A stretch of DNA of 64,000 nucleotides from Methanoregula sp. (GTDB lineage Archaea > Halobacteriota > Methanomicrobia > Methanomicrobiales > Methanospirillaceae), in the NCBI GenBank assembly GCA_028679075.1, contig JAJRCF010000016.1, positions 1 to 64,000 of the forward strand. The letters run 5' to 3'. Made by a program: the position numbers and the translations under genes. A model generated the notes under the pieces. It was given only the letters and a program-made list of their open reading frames with translations. It did no database searches and had not been told where the DNA came from. Of the stretch, positions 7,988 through 16,695 are shown one piece after another; the first letter of the stretch is position 1; every line of letters starts with the position of its first letter.

Positions 7988-9456
7988 TTATGTGTCCGTC
8001 TTTCCTGCCGATCCACCGGCATGGTTGTCCGGGCCTCTCAATGCAGAGACGATGATTGCCGGCACGGTCAGGATACAGGAGAGGAAAAAAACCGCCGTTA
8101 TGCCGTTCGTAAACACGATCTGCGTTGCGACCGGCATGTTCATCCCCCCGACCACGAACATCTGCATCATCTGGTCGAGCGGGATGGTAGCAACGAGCAG
8201 CGGCAGGGCGATCGTCATCGATATGACCATGCCGGTATTGTTGAAGAACGCCCGCATCGCCGAGGCTGCCCCCCGCCGGTCGGCCGGCACCGAGGCCATG
8301 ATGGCGCTCGTGTTGGGCGGCTGGAAGAGTCCTGACCCGAAACCATTGATAAACATCCAGGCCGCGATCACCCAGTAGGGCGTATCGTACTGCATGAAGG
8401 CGAGCCCGGCAAGGCCCGCAAGCGCGATGATGAGACCGATCGTGCTAATCGCACGGGTACCGTACCGGTCCGAAAGGATTCCCCGAGGGGGCCGGTGATG
8501 ACGAGACCGATCGCAAGCGGGGCGATGAGGATACTGGCCATCAGGGGGTCGTATCCTTTCAGGCCCTGGAAGAAGAGGATGAGGAGGAGCATCACGGCGC
8601 CGCGTGCAATCGCGTTGATGAAGGCACTGAGCTGGCCGTACCCGAATGCCCGGATCGCAAAGAGCGACAGGTCGACCAGCGGGTGGGGCGTTGTCGTCTC
8701 GTGCCGTATGAACAGGGCAAGGGATACCAGGCCGGTCGCAAGCGTGAGGAGCATGGGCAGGGAGAAGAGGCCGAAGAGGAAACCTGCACTGCCGTACACG
8801 GTCAGCGTGATGAAGGCGATGGTGAAGAGGACCATCCCCCGGAGATCGAAGGATTCCTCGGTTGTCGTGAACCGGGCTTCACGGAGCCGGTAATACGCAT
8901 ACACGGTGGCCGCAATACCGATCGGGACATTGAGGTAAAAGTTCAGCCGCCAGTCGATCATGGTCAGGAAGCCGCCGATGATCGGGCCGACAACGAATGT
9001 TGCGGCCATAATCATCGAGAGGATGCCCATCGCCTTTCCCAGCTCGTACCGGGGGAATGCATCGACAACAATGATGGTGCCGTTTGCGATGATGACTGCC
9101 CCGCCAATGGCCTGGATGATGCGGAACCCGATGAGCCAGGTAATGTCGGGAGCAAATCCGCACAGAAGTGAACCGATGGTGAATACCGCGAGGCCCGCGA
9201 TATAGAGGTTCCTGCTCCCGTACATGTCTGCAAGCCGTCCGCAGGCCGGTGCAAGGATCGTGATGAGGAGCATGTAACTGATGAGCACCCAGGTGACACC
9301 GACAAGGTCGGTGTTGAGCTGGACCATCATGACCGGGAGTGCAATGATGAGCGTGCTCGCATTCAGGACGCCGACAAGGGTTCCGAGGCATGCAATGGCC
9401 ATGGCAACCCATTTGTACTGGTCATCCGGTATGTCTGCCGGGGAGGGTGTTTTCAC
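7988..9456 (-). pseudogene. MFS (DHA2/EmrB-type) exporter, interrupted by a frameshift
   Basis: The N-terminal part (from 9456) begins with MKTPSPADIPDDQYKW and runs through about ten membrane helices, with the DHA2-type motifs GRLADMYGSRN and GGAVIIANGTIIV. The frame breaks at GPLG; the remaining helices continue in the next frame with ILSDRYG and a PPNTSAIMASVPADRRGAASAMR segment. Restoring one G (C on the + strand) at 8481-8484 joins the frames into GPLGGILSDRYG, giving about 490 residues, the normal size of 14-helix drug exporters. A related intact gene is at 38211-39731. The protein would export drugs or metabolites by proton antiport. The lesion is again one base in a homopolymer. Confidence 0.8.
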
Positions 9457-9600
9457 GTGCAGTCAGCCTGCGTACGTGTACGCGATTTTGGTATGAATAG
9501 ATTTCACTGTCGGAAGGATAGGATACCGGGAAGAAAGGGCCAGCCAGACCCCATTTAAAAAACATTATCCCCGAGCCGGGTGAATAGTGGATGAAAATCC

Positions 9601-10026
9601 ATGGACGAACCGGTAGTAACCGAAGATGAACCCTGTGAACAGTGCGGGCTCTGCTGCCGGATCTTCGGCCCCGGCATTACGCCGACCCCCGCGAACGTGT
9701 ACGTCTGGATCGAGCAGGGACGGACCGATATCCTGCACTGGTTTGTTGCATTCCGGGAGCACGGGGACCCTGTTGCTTGTACGGGCCTCCGGGCCGAAGA
9801 CCTCGGGGATGTGGTCTCGTTCGAGATGCGCAACACGGAGACCGGGGAATACGTCACGGTCTGTCCGTTCCTGCGCCGGGTGGCAAAGAACCGGTACCTC
9901 TGCGGGATACACCTGGTAAAACCCGAGATGTGCTGGAACTACCAGCCATGGATCTGGGGCGAGACGTACTTCAACAAGTGCCCGTCACTCAAAAAGACTG
10001 GCCGGAAATGCCGCTGGCCGCTCTGA
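9601..10026 (+). CDS. YkgJ-family cysteine cluster protein
   Basis: A 141-residue protein with CEQCGLCCR (about residues 12-20) followed by spaced cysteines (VCPF, YLCGIH, MCWNY, KCPS, KCRW). This CxxCxxCC start and the C-x-IHxxKPxMC pattern define the YkgJ (UPF0153) family of presumed Fe/Zn-binding proteins. The function of the family is unknown. A second, more typical member is at 42660-43142. A TATA-like TTTAAAAAA lies about 45 bp upstream. Confidence 0.85.
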   Translation: MDEPVVTEDEPCEQCGLCCRIFGPGITPTPANVYVWIEQGRTDILHWFVAFREHGDPVACTGLRAEDLGDVVSFEMRNTETGEYVTVCPFLRRVAKNRYLCGIHLVKPEMCWNYQPWIWGETYFNKCPSLKKTGRKCRWPL

Positions 10027-10188
10027 TCATTTCCCTGTTTTTAGCATTTTTACGTCCCGTAAATATCCCCCTCCCGCCAGTTTTTTTCCGCGGGTTTTAG
10101 GGCCATCCCAAACCTTCACGTTCCCTTACAATCCAATAACCAATACTGATTATGATGTTCATCACGATTTCCTGCCGTTTCCTCCGGC

Positions 10189-11973
10189 ATGGCACGATTC
10201 ATTGTCCGGGAGGGATGCCCGTTGTCGGGTGAGATGGACCTCAGGCTGGAGTCGCTCTCGAAATACATTGTGACGAGCCCTTCGTGGGCCCGGTCGCTTG
10301 CCCTGATCCTCATCCTCTGCGGCTGTGTCGAGATCATGTCGATGCTCGGAAGCGACAAGACAATAGATAATCCCGCGCTCTTCCCCCTCTTTGCCTACCT
10401 GGTCCCGGCAATCGGGGCCCTCGCCCTGACGCCCTGGCTCACCCGGCGGTTCTCCGGGAAACTTGATCTCGGCTGGTCCGGCCTCACTGCCGCCATCGGC
10501 CTCATCATCTCGCTCTTCATCTCCCTCTCGCCCATCCTGCTCTTCCGGTTCTCGTTCTCGCTCTTCTTTGCAATCTCGCTTGCCCTCGTCTTCGCGTTCC
10601 GGATGCTCCTGCTTGCGGCGGTTGTCGATTATCACCTCCGGCGGGTTGTCGTGCCGGCGCTCCTCCATTCCGGCATCGCTGTCATTGGCGCATCATACTT
10701 CCTCGGCCTCTGGTTTGTGCAGATCTCCATTCTCCTCCATATCAGTTTCGCGATCGCGGTGTACGTTTTTATCATCGTCATCGAACGCCCGATGAAGGCG
10801 AACTTCAAAGTCGGGCCGCTCGAACTGGCAAACGCGTTCCTCGCCCACCTGTCAGAGGGCAGCCGGAAGCTTGACGACTTCTTCCGGAGCATTGGCGAGA
10901 GCGTGGTCGTCCCGCAGGTCTCCCTTGTCATGCAGCGGGAAGGAAAGGAGGAGATCTTTGTCACGGTCCCGAACGTCCACCCCGGTCCCCTTGGCGAGAT
11001 CGGCGGGAGCAACCTGCCAAAAGTCCTCCACGGGCAACTCGGCAATGGCTCGATGGTCTTCCACGGCTCCGCCTCGCACGATTTCAACCCGGTCGATGAA
11101 GTGGAAGTCAGGAAGGTAGGCGATGCGGTCCTCGCATCACGACCGTCCGCCTGTACCAATACCGGCTGCACAAGATCGGCGCGGTACCGGTTCGGGTCAG
11201 TCGATGTGCTCGCACAGGCATTCGGGGACACGGTAATCGCGGTTGCCACCCGGTCGCCGCTCGTCACCGAGGACCTCGACTTTGCGCTCGGGTTCTCGAT
11301 CATGAAAGCCGGGGAGAAATATTTCCGGCACGTGGGGTTCATCGATGCCCACAATTGCCTGGATGCACTGGCGGACGGGGTCTACTCCGGGACGGAACTC
11401 GGCATGGAATATCTCGGCGCTGCTGAGATGGCATATGCGGCGGCTGCACAGCAGGAACAGGTCAGGTTTTCTGCAGGATATGCCATCCGGAAACTCCCGT
11501 ACTCCCGGCAGGAAGGGTTCGGCGACCTTGGCGTGCAGGTCCTTGTCGTGGATGCGGGCGGCCAGAAGACCGCGTACGTACTCTTCGATGGCAACAACAT
11601 GCAGACCGGTGCCCGAGACGAGATCCGGAAGCGGCTGCTCTCCCTTGTCAATGAATGCGAGGTCACGACAACCGATACCCACGTGGTCAATACCATTTCC
11701 GGCAGGAACCAGGTGGGCCTCCGGATCGGTATTGACGTCTTTTACCCCCTTGTTGAGGCAGCAGTCCGGGAAGCCATTGCCGATGCCGCTCCTGCACGGA
11801 CTGCCGGGACGACCGCGTGGTGCCGGGGGATCGTGGTCTTCGGCTCGCAGCGGATCTCCCAGATTGCCTCAACGGTGAGCGGCATGATGGGGTTTTTGAT
11901 CCCGGTCGCGATCATCATTATCCTTGGTGCATTCCTCACCACAGCGATGGCCTATTTCCTGCTCGTGTACTAG
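10189..11973 (+). CDS. DUF2070 family membrane protein
   Basis: A 594-residue protein with about six or seven N-terminal membrane helices (to about 200), a large soluble domain (about 210-560) rich in conserved Gly/His segments such as VTVPNVHPGPLGEIGGSNLP and HDFNPVDEVEV, and a single C-terminal helix. This layout is that of the archaeal DUF2070 family, widely conserved in Euryarchaeota and functionally uncharacterised. The HPGP and SxHD segments suggest a metal-binding or hydrolase-like soluble domain (inference). The start is uncertain: ATG 10189 has no clear ribosome binding site, and in-frame ATG 10234 is preceded at once by GGTGAG. Confidence 0.85.
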   Translation: MARFIVREGCPLSGEMDLRLESLSKYIVTSPSWARSLALILILCGCVEIMSMLGSDKTIDNPALFPLFAYLVPAIGALALTPWLTRRFSGKLDLGWSGLTAAIGLIISLFISLSPILLFRFSFSLFFAISLALVFAFRMLLLAAVVDYHLRRVVVPALLHSGIAVIGASYFLGLWFVQISILLHISFAIAVYVFIIVIERPMKANFKVGPLELANAFLAHLSEGSRKLDDFFRSIGESVVVPQVSLVMQREGKEEIFVTVPNVHPGPLGEIGGSNLPKVLHGQLGNGSMVFHGSASHDFNPVDEVEVRKVGDAVLASRPSACTNTGCTRSARYRFGSVDVLAQAFGDTVIAVATRSPLVTEDLDFALGFSIMKAGEKYFRHVGFIDAHNCLDALADGVYSGTELGMEYLGAAEMAYAAAAQQEQVRFSAGYAIRKLPYSRQEGFGDLGVQVLVVDAGGQKTAYVLFDGNNMQTGARDEIRKRLLSLVNECEVTTTDTHVVNTISGRNQVGLRIGIDVFYPLVEAAVREAIADAAPARTAGTTAWCRGIVVFGSQRISQIASTVSGMMGFLIPVAIIIILGAFLTTAMAYFLLVY

Positions 11974-12315
11974 CGATGTCAGCATGGTCCCTGTCGGGCG
12001 ATCTCCCGGCAGGTATTTCCTGCCCTTTGTCCATCCGGATTTCGTAACTACGGGGACGGTGTTGTTCCGGACAGATACCTATATCGACCGGAACGCCAAG
12101 TCCTCTCCATTGCAGCAGGGCGGTTGCGTTGTTTTTTACGAGCCTTCCTGCTGAACGTGCCAATAGCGGCATGGCCATCATACAACAAAACCGCCCGGCC
12201 GTATCCGACACCAGGTAAAACACGTGTGCAGTATCACGGGAGGGGACGATTCCCTGCCGGGGCCGCTACCCGCTGATGATGAGATTTGGGAAATAAAGGG
12301 AGGACGAAGGATCTT
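11974..12315. other. Intergenic region without a supportable gene
   Basis: About 340 bp between DUF2070 and the next small gene. Short open frames exist on both strands but lack ribosome binding sites and normal composition. A purine-rich stretch (GGGAGGACGAAGGA) at the right end is the leader of the next gene. Confidence 0.4.
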
Positions 12316-12609
12316 ATGGGAGTTATTGTAAAATTTATCCAGTCAGGTGCGTTCAATTCCGGGGAGTTCAAGTCCCTGGAACTCGACAAGATTACCAACA
12401 TGAAGATTGCCCACCAGCGAAATGGCTGCGAGCTGCAGGTAACCACCCCTGAAAATCCCCAGCCGGGCTCACCGTATATCATTGCAAAGCGGGATAAGGA
12501 TTACCTGGTGCAGGAGATAATGAGCGACCTCCAGAAACTGAAGAACGAGAAGCGGGACGTCATCTACGAGATCACGGATGACGGGACCCGTGTTATACAA
12601 AAGGCATAA
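12316..12609 (+). CDS. Conserved-looking small hypothetical protein
   Basis: A 97-residue soluble, charged alpha/beta protein beginning MGVIVKFIQSGAF and ending in a Lys-rich helix (MSDLQKLKNEKRDVIYE). It has no membrane helix, Cys cluster or recognisable catalytic motif. The frame is open to an ATG at 12286, but ATG 12316 is chosen because AGGACGAAGGA lies just upstream. It is followed after about 30 nt by a T7 run that may end transcription. I do not recognise a family. Confidence 0.6.
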   Translation: MGVIVKFIQSGAFNSGEFKSLELDKITNMKIAHQRNGCELQVTTPENPQPGSPYIIAKRDKDYLVQEIMSDLQKLKNEKRDVIYEITDDGTRVIQKA

Positions 12610-13004
12610 TCTTGGTGATTGATTAGTCAGTGCCACTCTTTTTTTACCAATGCAACGGTTGCTGATTTATCAAATTCCATATTTCTTATGATGGGGGCTG
12701 ATGCCCCCATACCCCCACGAACGAGAGAGAGCCGCCGCCCCGAAGGGCGCCCCGCGGCGGCTTCAATAACTTTTCGACTCACCAAGAGATTTCGTTTATG
12801 AAAATAAGTAATACGTCGTCATCGCATTGCGGGGGTGCCCCAGTGGCGGGGGCAGAGCGGAAGCGGAGCCCCCGAGAACGTCAGAAATTTTCTATTAGAA
12901 CATTAATCAGAAAGAATTCCTCTTGATTGTTCATTCTGGCTTGTATTGAGCAATCACAATAATCTTTTTTCGTTTTGCCCCCGGAAATTGCCGGGATACT
13001 GCCG
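12610..13004. other. Intergenic region with several strong GC-rich stem-loops
   Basis: No gene is supportable. Three GC-rich inverted repeats sit in an AT-rich background: ATGGGGGC/GCCCCCAT at 12691-12710; GCCGCCGC/GCGGCGGC at 12731-12761, enclosing an inner GCCC/GGGC stem with a CGAA loop; and CGGGGGC/GCCCCCG at 12847-12874. A T7 run at 12641 probably ends the upstream gene. The cluster could be a structured RNA or the remnant of a mobile element. Confidence 0.45.
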
Positions 13005-13172
13005 TTACGCCGGCCAGAAAATCCAGATCAGGCCGATGCAGGTTGCAGTAACCGCGATCCTGAACCACCATGCCTGCCAGAACGGGCACCCGTCGGTAAA
13101 ATCATACGACAGCAGGTCGGAGTCGTTCTGTTGCAGGGCACATTCCAGCCACGTCCGGGTCATGGTGCCCAT
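13005..13172 (-). CDS. 55-residue Trp-rich single-pass membrane protein
   Basis: A short frame starting MGTMTRTWLECALQQ and ending IGLIWIFWPA. The first 30 residues are polar (with DSDLLSYDFTDG) and the last 25 form one hydrophobic helix rich in Trp (six in total, including WQAWWF). The coherent division into soluble head and membrane tail is unlike a shadow frame, and no competing frame is convincing. GCAGGG lies about 9 nt upstream of the ATG, a weak ribosome binding site. Function unknown; it may be an accessory subunit or small membrane regulator. Confidence 0.5.
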   Translation of the reverse strand: MGTMTRTWLECALQQNDSDLLSYDFTDGCPFWQAWWFRIAVTATCIGLIWIFWPA

Positions 13173-13260
13173 CCATACCCTGCTGTATACCGGAAAAAAA
13201 GATTGCCGCGTGCCTGACGGTCAGTTTTTTTCTTCAGGACAATGACGGGACCGGGTCGCA

Positions 13261-13572
13261 TCACAGCAGTCCATGGGCCTGGTCGATAAGCTCGATTGAA
13301 TAGTGGTGAGGGTAAGCGCTTTTCTTGAACGGTGCGGTCCCCCGGATGTAGAACCCGAACCGGGTATCGCGGATGTGGTTGGAATAGAGAAAGTTCAGCA
13401 TGGCGCTGATCGACTGGGAGGCCCTCCCGGTCAGGTTATGGAATTGTGCAATGTCCCGTGCCGTCACGTCAGCCCGGGTGAGGTTGTTGTTGAGCAGGTA
13501 GGCACAGATGAGATGAGCGTAATCATATCTCCGTTTGGAATCTGTTCTCCGGTGTCCCATGTCCTGCCCCAT
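13261..13572 (-). CDS. Hypothetical helical protein
   Basis: A 103-residue protein (MGQDMGHRRTDSK...). The middle is helical with the segment TARDIAQFHNLTGRASQSISAML, which resembles a helix-turn-helix of a winged-helix fold, followed by a strand-rich RFGFYIRGTAPF that could be the wing. A DNA-binding role is therefore possible, but no named family is recognised. An in-frame ATG four codons later is an alternative start. An A/T-rich tract (TTTATTTTTTTAATTTAAG on the coding strand) about 60 bp upstream could hold the TATA box. Confidence 0.6.
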   Translation of the reverse strand: MGQDMGHRRTDSKRRYDYAHLICAYLLNNNLTRADVTARDIAQFHNLTGRASQSISAMLNFLYSNHIRDTRFGFYIRGTAPFKKSAYPHHYSIELIDQAHGLL

Positions 13573-13764
13573 GCTTCATTCTTTTGTACCTGTTTGTTTC
13601 GTGGGGGGATAGTAGTATGTATAGATCTTAAATTAAAAAAATAAAATAAAAAATGTGTGCCGGACATAACCATGTGGATACTCTGTCACCTGTCCGGTAT
13701 AGGGATCCGCCTTTATCGCAGCGGTACCGGATCGTTCAGGATGTCGAGAACATGCAAAAAAGGT

Positions 13765-14229
13765 TCAGGATCTCCCGGTGTGCAATGCCCGGGCTTTTTT
13801 CAGGTGGATATCGAGCACGCCATGGCTCAGGCTGACCGTTGCCCCGGCCTTAGCAACGGGTGCCGGGAGCGGGACGAGCTGGTGCAGGGTGAACGATGTC
13901 CGTTCGCACAGGAAATTCCTGTCATCCTCCACCGTCCGTTCGTCATCGCGGTCGCTCGTGATCTCAAGGGTACGGTCATCGATCAGGTTACAGGAAATTT
14001 TTGCCTTCCCGGTTCCCGGGACCGTGTCGAGGGTTACCGTCACCTCATCGTCATGCTCGGCAACTTCTGCGTTCAGGGTATGCAGGTACTGGCAGACAAT
14101 GCCGGGATCTTCATTTCCAGGCAACAACGGGTTGTCAGCTGGTTCGAGAGCAAGCTGGTACAGGTAGTCCATGGATGCTCTGAGTTCATCGAGTTCGTCA
14201 TAGATTGATCTGTGAAAACGTCGTACCAT
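13765..14229 (-). CDS. Hsp20/alpha-crystallin family small heat-shock protein
   Basis: A 154-residue protein. An N-terminal helical arm (about 1-50) leads to an alpha-crystallin domain with TLDTVPGTGKAKISCNLIDDRTLEITSD, LVPLPAPVAKAGATVSLSHGVLDIHLKK and a short tail. The A-x-x-x-n-GVL motif of sHSPs appears here as LSHGVLDIHL. The protein would bind unfolding proteins as oligomers without ATP. AGGAGGT lies 6 nt upstream of the ATG, preceded by a perfect 7-bp hairpin within the short leader. The aIF1A gene lies 97 bp upstream in the same direction. Confidence 0.85.
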   Translation of the reverse strand: MVRRFHRSIYDELDELRASMDYLYQLALEPADNPLLPGNEDPGIVCQYLHTLNAEVAEHDDEVTVTLDTVPGTGKAKISCNLIDDRTLEITSDRDDERTVEDDRNFLCERTSFTLHQLVPLPAPVAKAGATVSLSHGVLDIHLKKARALHTGRS

Positions 14230-14251
14230 TTCTCTACCTCCTTTTTGTTGC

Positions 14252-14271
14252 CCAGGTGCGATCTCACCTGG
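14252..14271 (-). promoter_or_regulatory. Perfect hairpin in the hsp20 leader
   Basis: CCAGGTG and CACCTGG form a perfect 7-bp inverted repeat with a 6-nt loop, 5 nt upstream of the AGGAGGT ribosome binding site. A TATA-like CTATATTGG (about 14300) would put the transcript start near 14275, so the repeat would be transcribed or lie at the start site. It could be an operator for a heat-shock repressor or a leader stem-loop affecting translation. Confidence 0.5.
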
Positions 14272-14326
14272 TTAGAGGGACGGAGGGTGTCTGTGCCAAT
14301 ATAGGTTGTGGTAAAAAAGAGAACGA

Positions 14327-14668
14327 TCAGATGTACCGGTTTTTCCGCAGCCAGTCTGTCTGCGGCTTGAGGTACCGGTAAATGATATCACATTTTTCGT
14401 CCTGGAAACTCCAGGGGACGACAAGGACGGTATCGCCCTCGCGTATCCACTGGCGTTTCTTCATCTTTCCCTTGATCCGGCCCATGCGGACGACACCGTC
14501 AATGCAATGGACACGGATATGGTTTGCTCCCATCATCAGTTCCGCAATAGCGAACTGCTCCTTCGCCCATTTCTTGGGCAACCGGACGCGACACGCTGGC
14601 GTGCCGTCGGGATTCAATGCGTTTGGATCTGCTGCACCAGTATCATCTTTCCTGTGAAAACCACTCAT
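14327..14668 (-). CDS. eif1A: Archaeal translation initiation factor aIF1A
   Basis: A 113-residue protein with the OB-fold of eIF1A. It contains CRVRLPKKWAKEQFAIAELMMGANHIRVHCIDG, the RMGRIKGKMKKRQWIREGDTVLVVPW core and the DIIYRYLKPQTDWLRKN end, all diagnostic for aIF1A. The factor binds the A site of the 30S subunit and aids initiator-tRNA placement. The length is normal. It is transcribed in the same direction as hsp20 downstream. Confidence 0.97.
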   Translation of the reverse strand: MSGFHRKDDTGAADPNALNPDGTPACRVRLPKKWAKEQFAIAELMMGANHIRVHCIDGVVRMGRIKGKMKKRQWIREGDTVLVVPWSFQDEKCDIIYRYLKPQTDWLRKNRYI

Positions 14669-14874
14669 TCAACCAACTACGTATACTATACTTATGGCGG
14701 CTGACATGTTGAATGTATATACCGGGGAACCGGGAAGGAGACCGGGAATCACTGGTTTGGAACAGGTTCTTTGATCCGGAAAAAGAGGAAACGGGAGCGG
14801 GACCGGAAAGGTCCCGGAAGTACTCCTGAAGGAGTATCGATCGGATAATGGTCCTGCAACCCGGCGGTCCACAT

Positions 14875-16617
14875 TCAGTTGATCCTTGTTATTCTCCCAT
14901 CCATTGTAAGCTCCAGCGGCCGGGGCATCGAATCCACGTAGGTAACAAGTGCCTCGACATCGACCGGCCCGTACGTGATATTCTGCCCTTCCTTAAAGGT
15001 CGTGTACCCATCCCCGCCACCGGCAAGGAAATCGATCATGGCCACGGTGTAGGTCGCATTCCGGTCCAGCGGGAGGCCGTTGATCGTTATCCCGGTCACT
15101 TTACTGCCTGCCGGCCTCGCAGCATCAAATGTGTACACGAGCCCGGACACGGCAAGGTTGTGCGGGGGAAGCGGCTCTTCCCACTGCTGTTCGAGCGCCC
15201 GCCAGACCTGTTCACCGGTCAGGGTCATTGAAACAACGGTATTGGCAAACGGCTGGATTGCATACAGATCACCCCATGTGATATTGCCTTTGGGCAGGTC
15301 TGCCCGGACACCTCCGTGGTTCTGGAACGCCAGATCGGTCTTCATCACGGCCCGGACACCATCCACCACCAGGTCACCCAGTACTGATTCCCCGGCGGGG
15401 TTCTTATCCCGCGTATAATCCCGGGCGGCAACGCTGATCTGCCGGTCTACCTGGGGCGCAATGACTTCCTCGTCCGCTGCAAGGAGCGCGGCGGTTGCGG
15501 GGTCCGGATCCGTGCCGGGTGACTGGTCTGCATAGGCCGGGACGATCTGCGCGGATTTTTCTGTGATCTCCCCGGTTGCCCGGTCGATCGTGAGATCGAT
15601 ATCGGCAAATCCCTTGCTGTACATGTAGGCCTGTGTGAGGAGGACGGAGTTTCCTCCCGCATTGGTTAAGTACGCGTTGGTAAACGCGTGTGTATGGCCG
15701 GACAGGACGACATCAACATCCTTGTCAAGCAGGGGAATGATCCCGGCTACCCGCCCGGTCACGTTCCCGCCAGCCTGCGTGGGGCCGTCATACGGGGCCT
15801 GGCTCCCCCCCTCGTGCATGAGGACAACGATCGCGTGGATCCCTTTCGCCTGGATCTCCGGGATATACCGGTTCACGGACCCGGCCTCATCCAGGAAGAT
15901 CACGTCCCGGATATTGGCAGATTTCTGGATGCGGGGAGTATTCATCGTATCCACACCGATAAATGCGACCGGGACCCCGCTGACATTCCTCAGGGTGTAC
16001 GGGGGAAGGATGGGGGTGTTGTTCTCTTTCCATACCACGTTTGCGCAGACATAGGTGGTCTTTGTCCCGGGATAAGGATCAACCAGGTGGGTGATGTTCG
16101 TTGTCCCGTCCCCGCCATGGATCTTTCTCATCAGTTCCGGTACCCCTTTGTCAAATTCATGGTTGCCCAGCGTGGCAACCATATTACAGGAAGCATCTGC
16201 GGGGTCCGATCCAGCAGAACAGTACGGGTTTGCATACATACTGAAGAACAACAGGGTCGGTTCGTCAAGGAGCAGGCCGGACTCCGGGGGGGATGCCCCG
16301 ACAATGTCGCCGGGGAGGGCAATGATGGTACTATCGGCGTTTCCGGCAGCCATCGCCGCGTTCAGGTACGATGCCAGAACCGGCGAACCCCCGGCAGGGC
16401 GCTTGTTCAGGCTCTGGCCCGCTGGCAATTGCCCGTGGAAATCATTGATCGCGAGAATTTTCAGGTGGACTGATGTATCGGACCGGGGTGTGAGTGCCGG
16501 GCCGGGCAGGTACGTAGTGAATACAATGGGTGCCAGGATGAGGAGACCGAGTATGCAGAACCCAATGAGGATCTGCAGGGTAAGCGGGAGCCGGTCTCCC
16601 CGGGTGCCGGGTGTCAT
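14875..16617 (-). CDS. Membrane-anchored 5'-nucleotidase (UshA-type)
   Basis: A 580-residue protein with an uncleaved signal or anchor helix (about 14-38). The N-terminal metallophosphoesterase domain carries NDFHGQ (Asp59, His61), PGD (Asp104), GNHEFD (Asn152, His153), His268, and GHTH (His308, His310), the full two-metal ligand set. The C-terminal 5'-nucleotidase domain has FQNHGGVRADLP (about 431-441) and a substrate-stacking GGGDGYTTF near the end. The enzyme would hydrolyse extracellular nucleotides (or UDP-sugars) to salvage nucleosides and phosphate. It is a single gene with about 78 bp to the regulator gene upstream. Confidence 0.92.
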   Translation of the reverse strand: MTPGTRGDRLPLTLQILIGFCILGLLILAPIVFTTYLPGPALTPRSDTSVHLKILAINDFHGQLPAGQSLNKRPAGGSPVLASYLNAAMAAGNADSTIIALPGDIVGASPPESGLLLDEPTLLFFSMYANPYCSAGSDPADASCNMVATLGNHEFDKGVPELMRKIHGGDGTTNITHLVDPYPGTKTTYVCANVVWKENNTPILPPYTLRNVSGVPVAFIGVDTMNTPRIQKSANIRDVIFLDEAGSVNRYIPEIQAKGIHAIVVLMHEGGSQAPYDGPTQAGGNVTGRVAGIIPLLDKDVDVVLSGHTHAFTNAYLTNAGGNSVLLTQAYMYSKGFADIDLTIDRATGEITEKSAQIVPAYADQSPGTDPDPATAALLAADEEVIAPQVDRQISVAARDYTRDKNPAGESVLGDLVVDGVRAVMKTDLAFQNHGGVRADLPKGNITWGDLYAIQPFANTVVSMTLTGEQVWRALEQQWEEPLPPHNLAVSGLVYTFDAARPAGSKVTGITINGLPLDRNATYTVAMIDFLAGGGDGYTTFKEGQNITYGPVDVEALVTYVDSMPRPLELTMDGRITRIN

Positions 16618-16695
16618 GATAACGGATCTTCAGCAGGTGATCATTTAATGATTGAGTTTTACGCATCCCCCGGGTTTACAAAAAGCCAGGGACAT

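Noticed and set aside
11936-12223. 95-codon minus-strand frame over the end of the DUF2070 gene
   Set aside because: Overlaps the real gene, has no ribosome binding site and no protein-like pattern.
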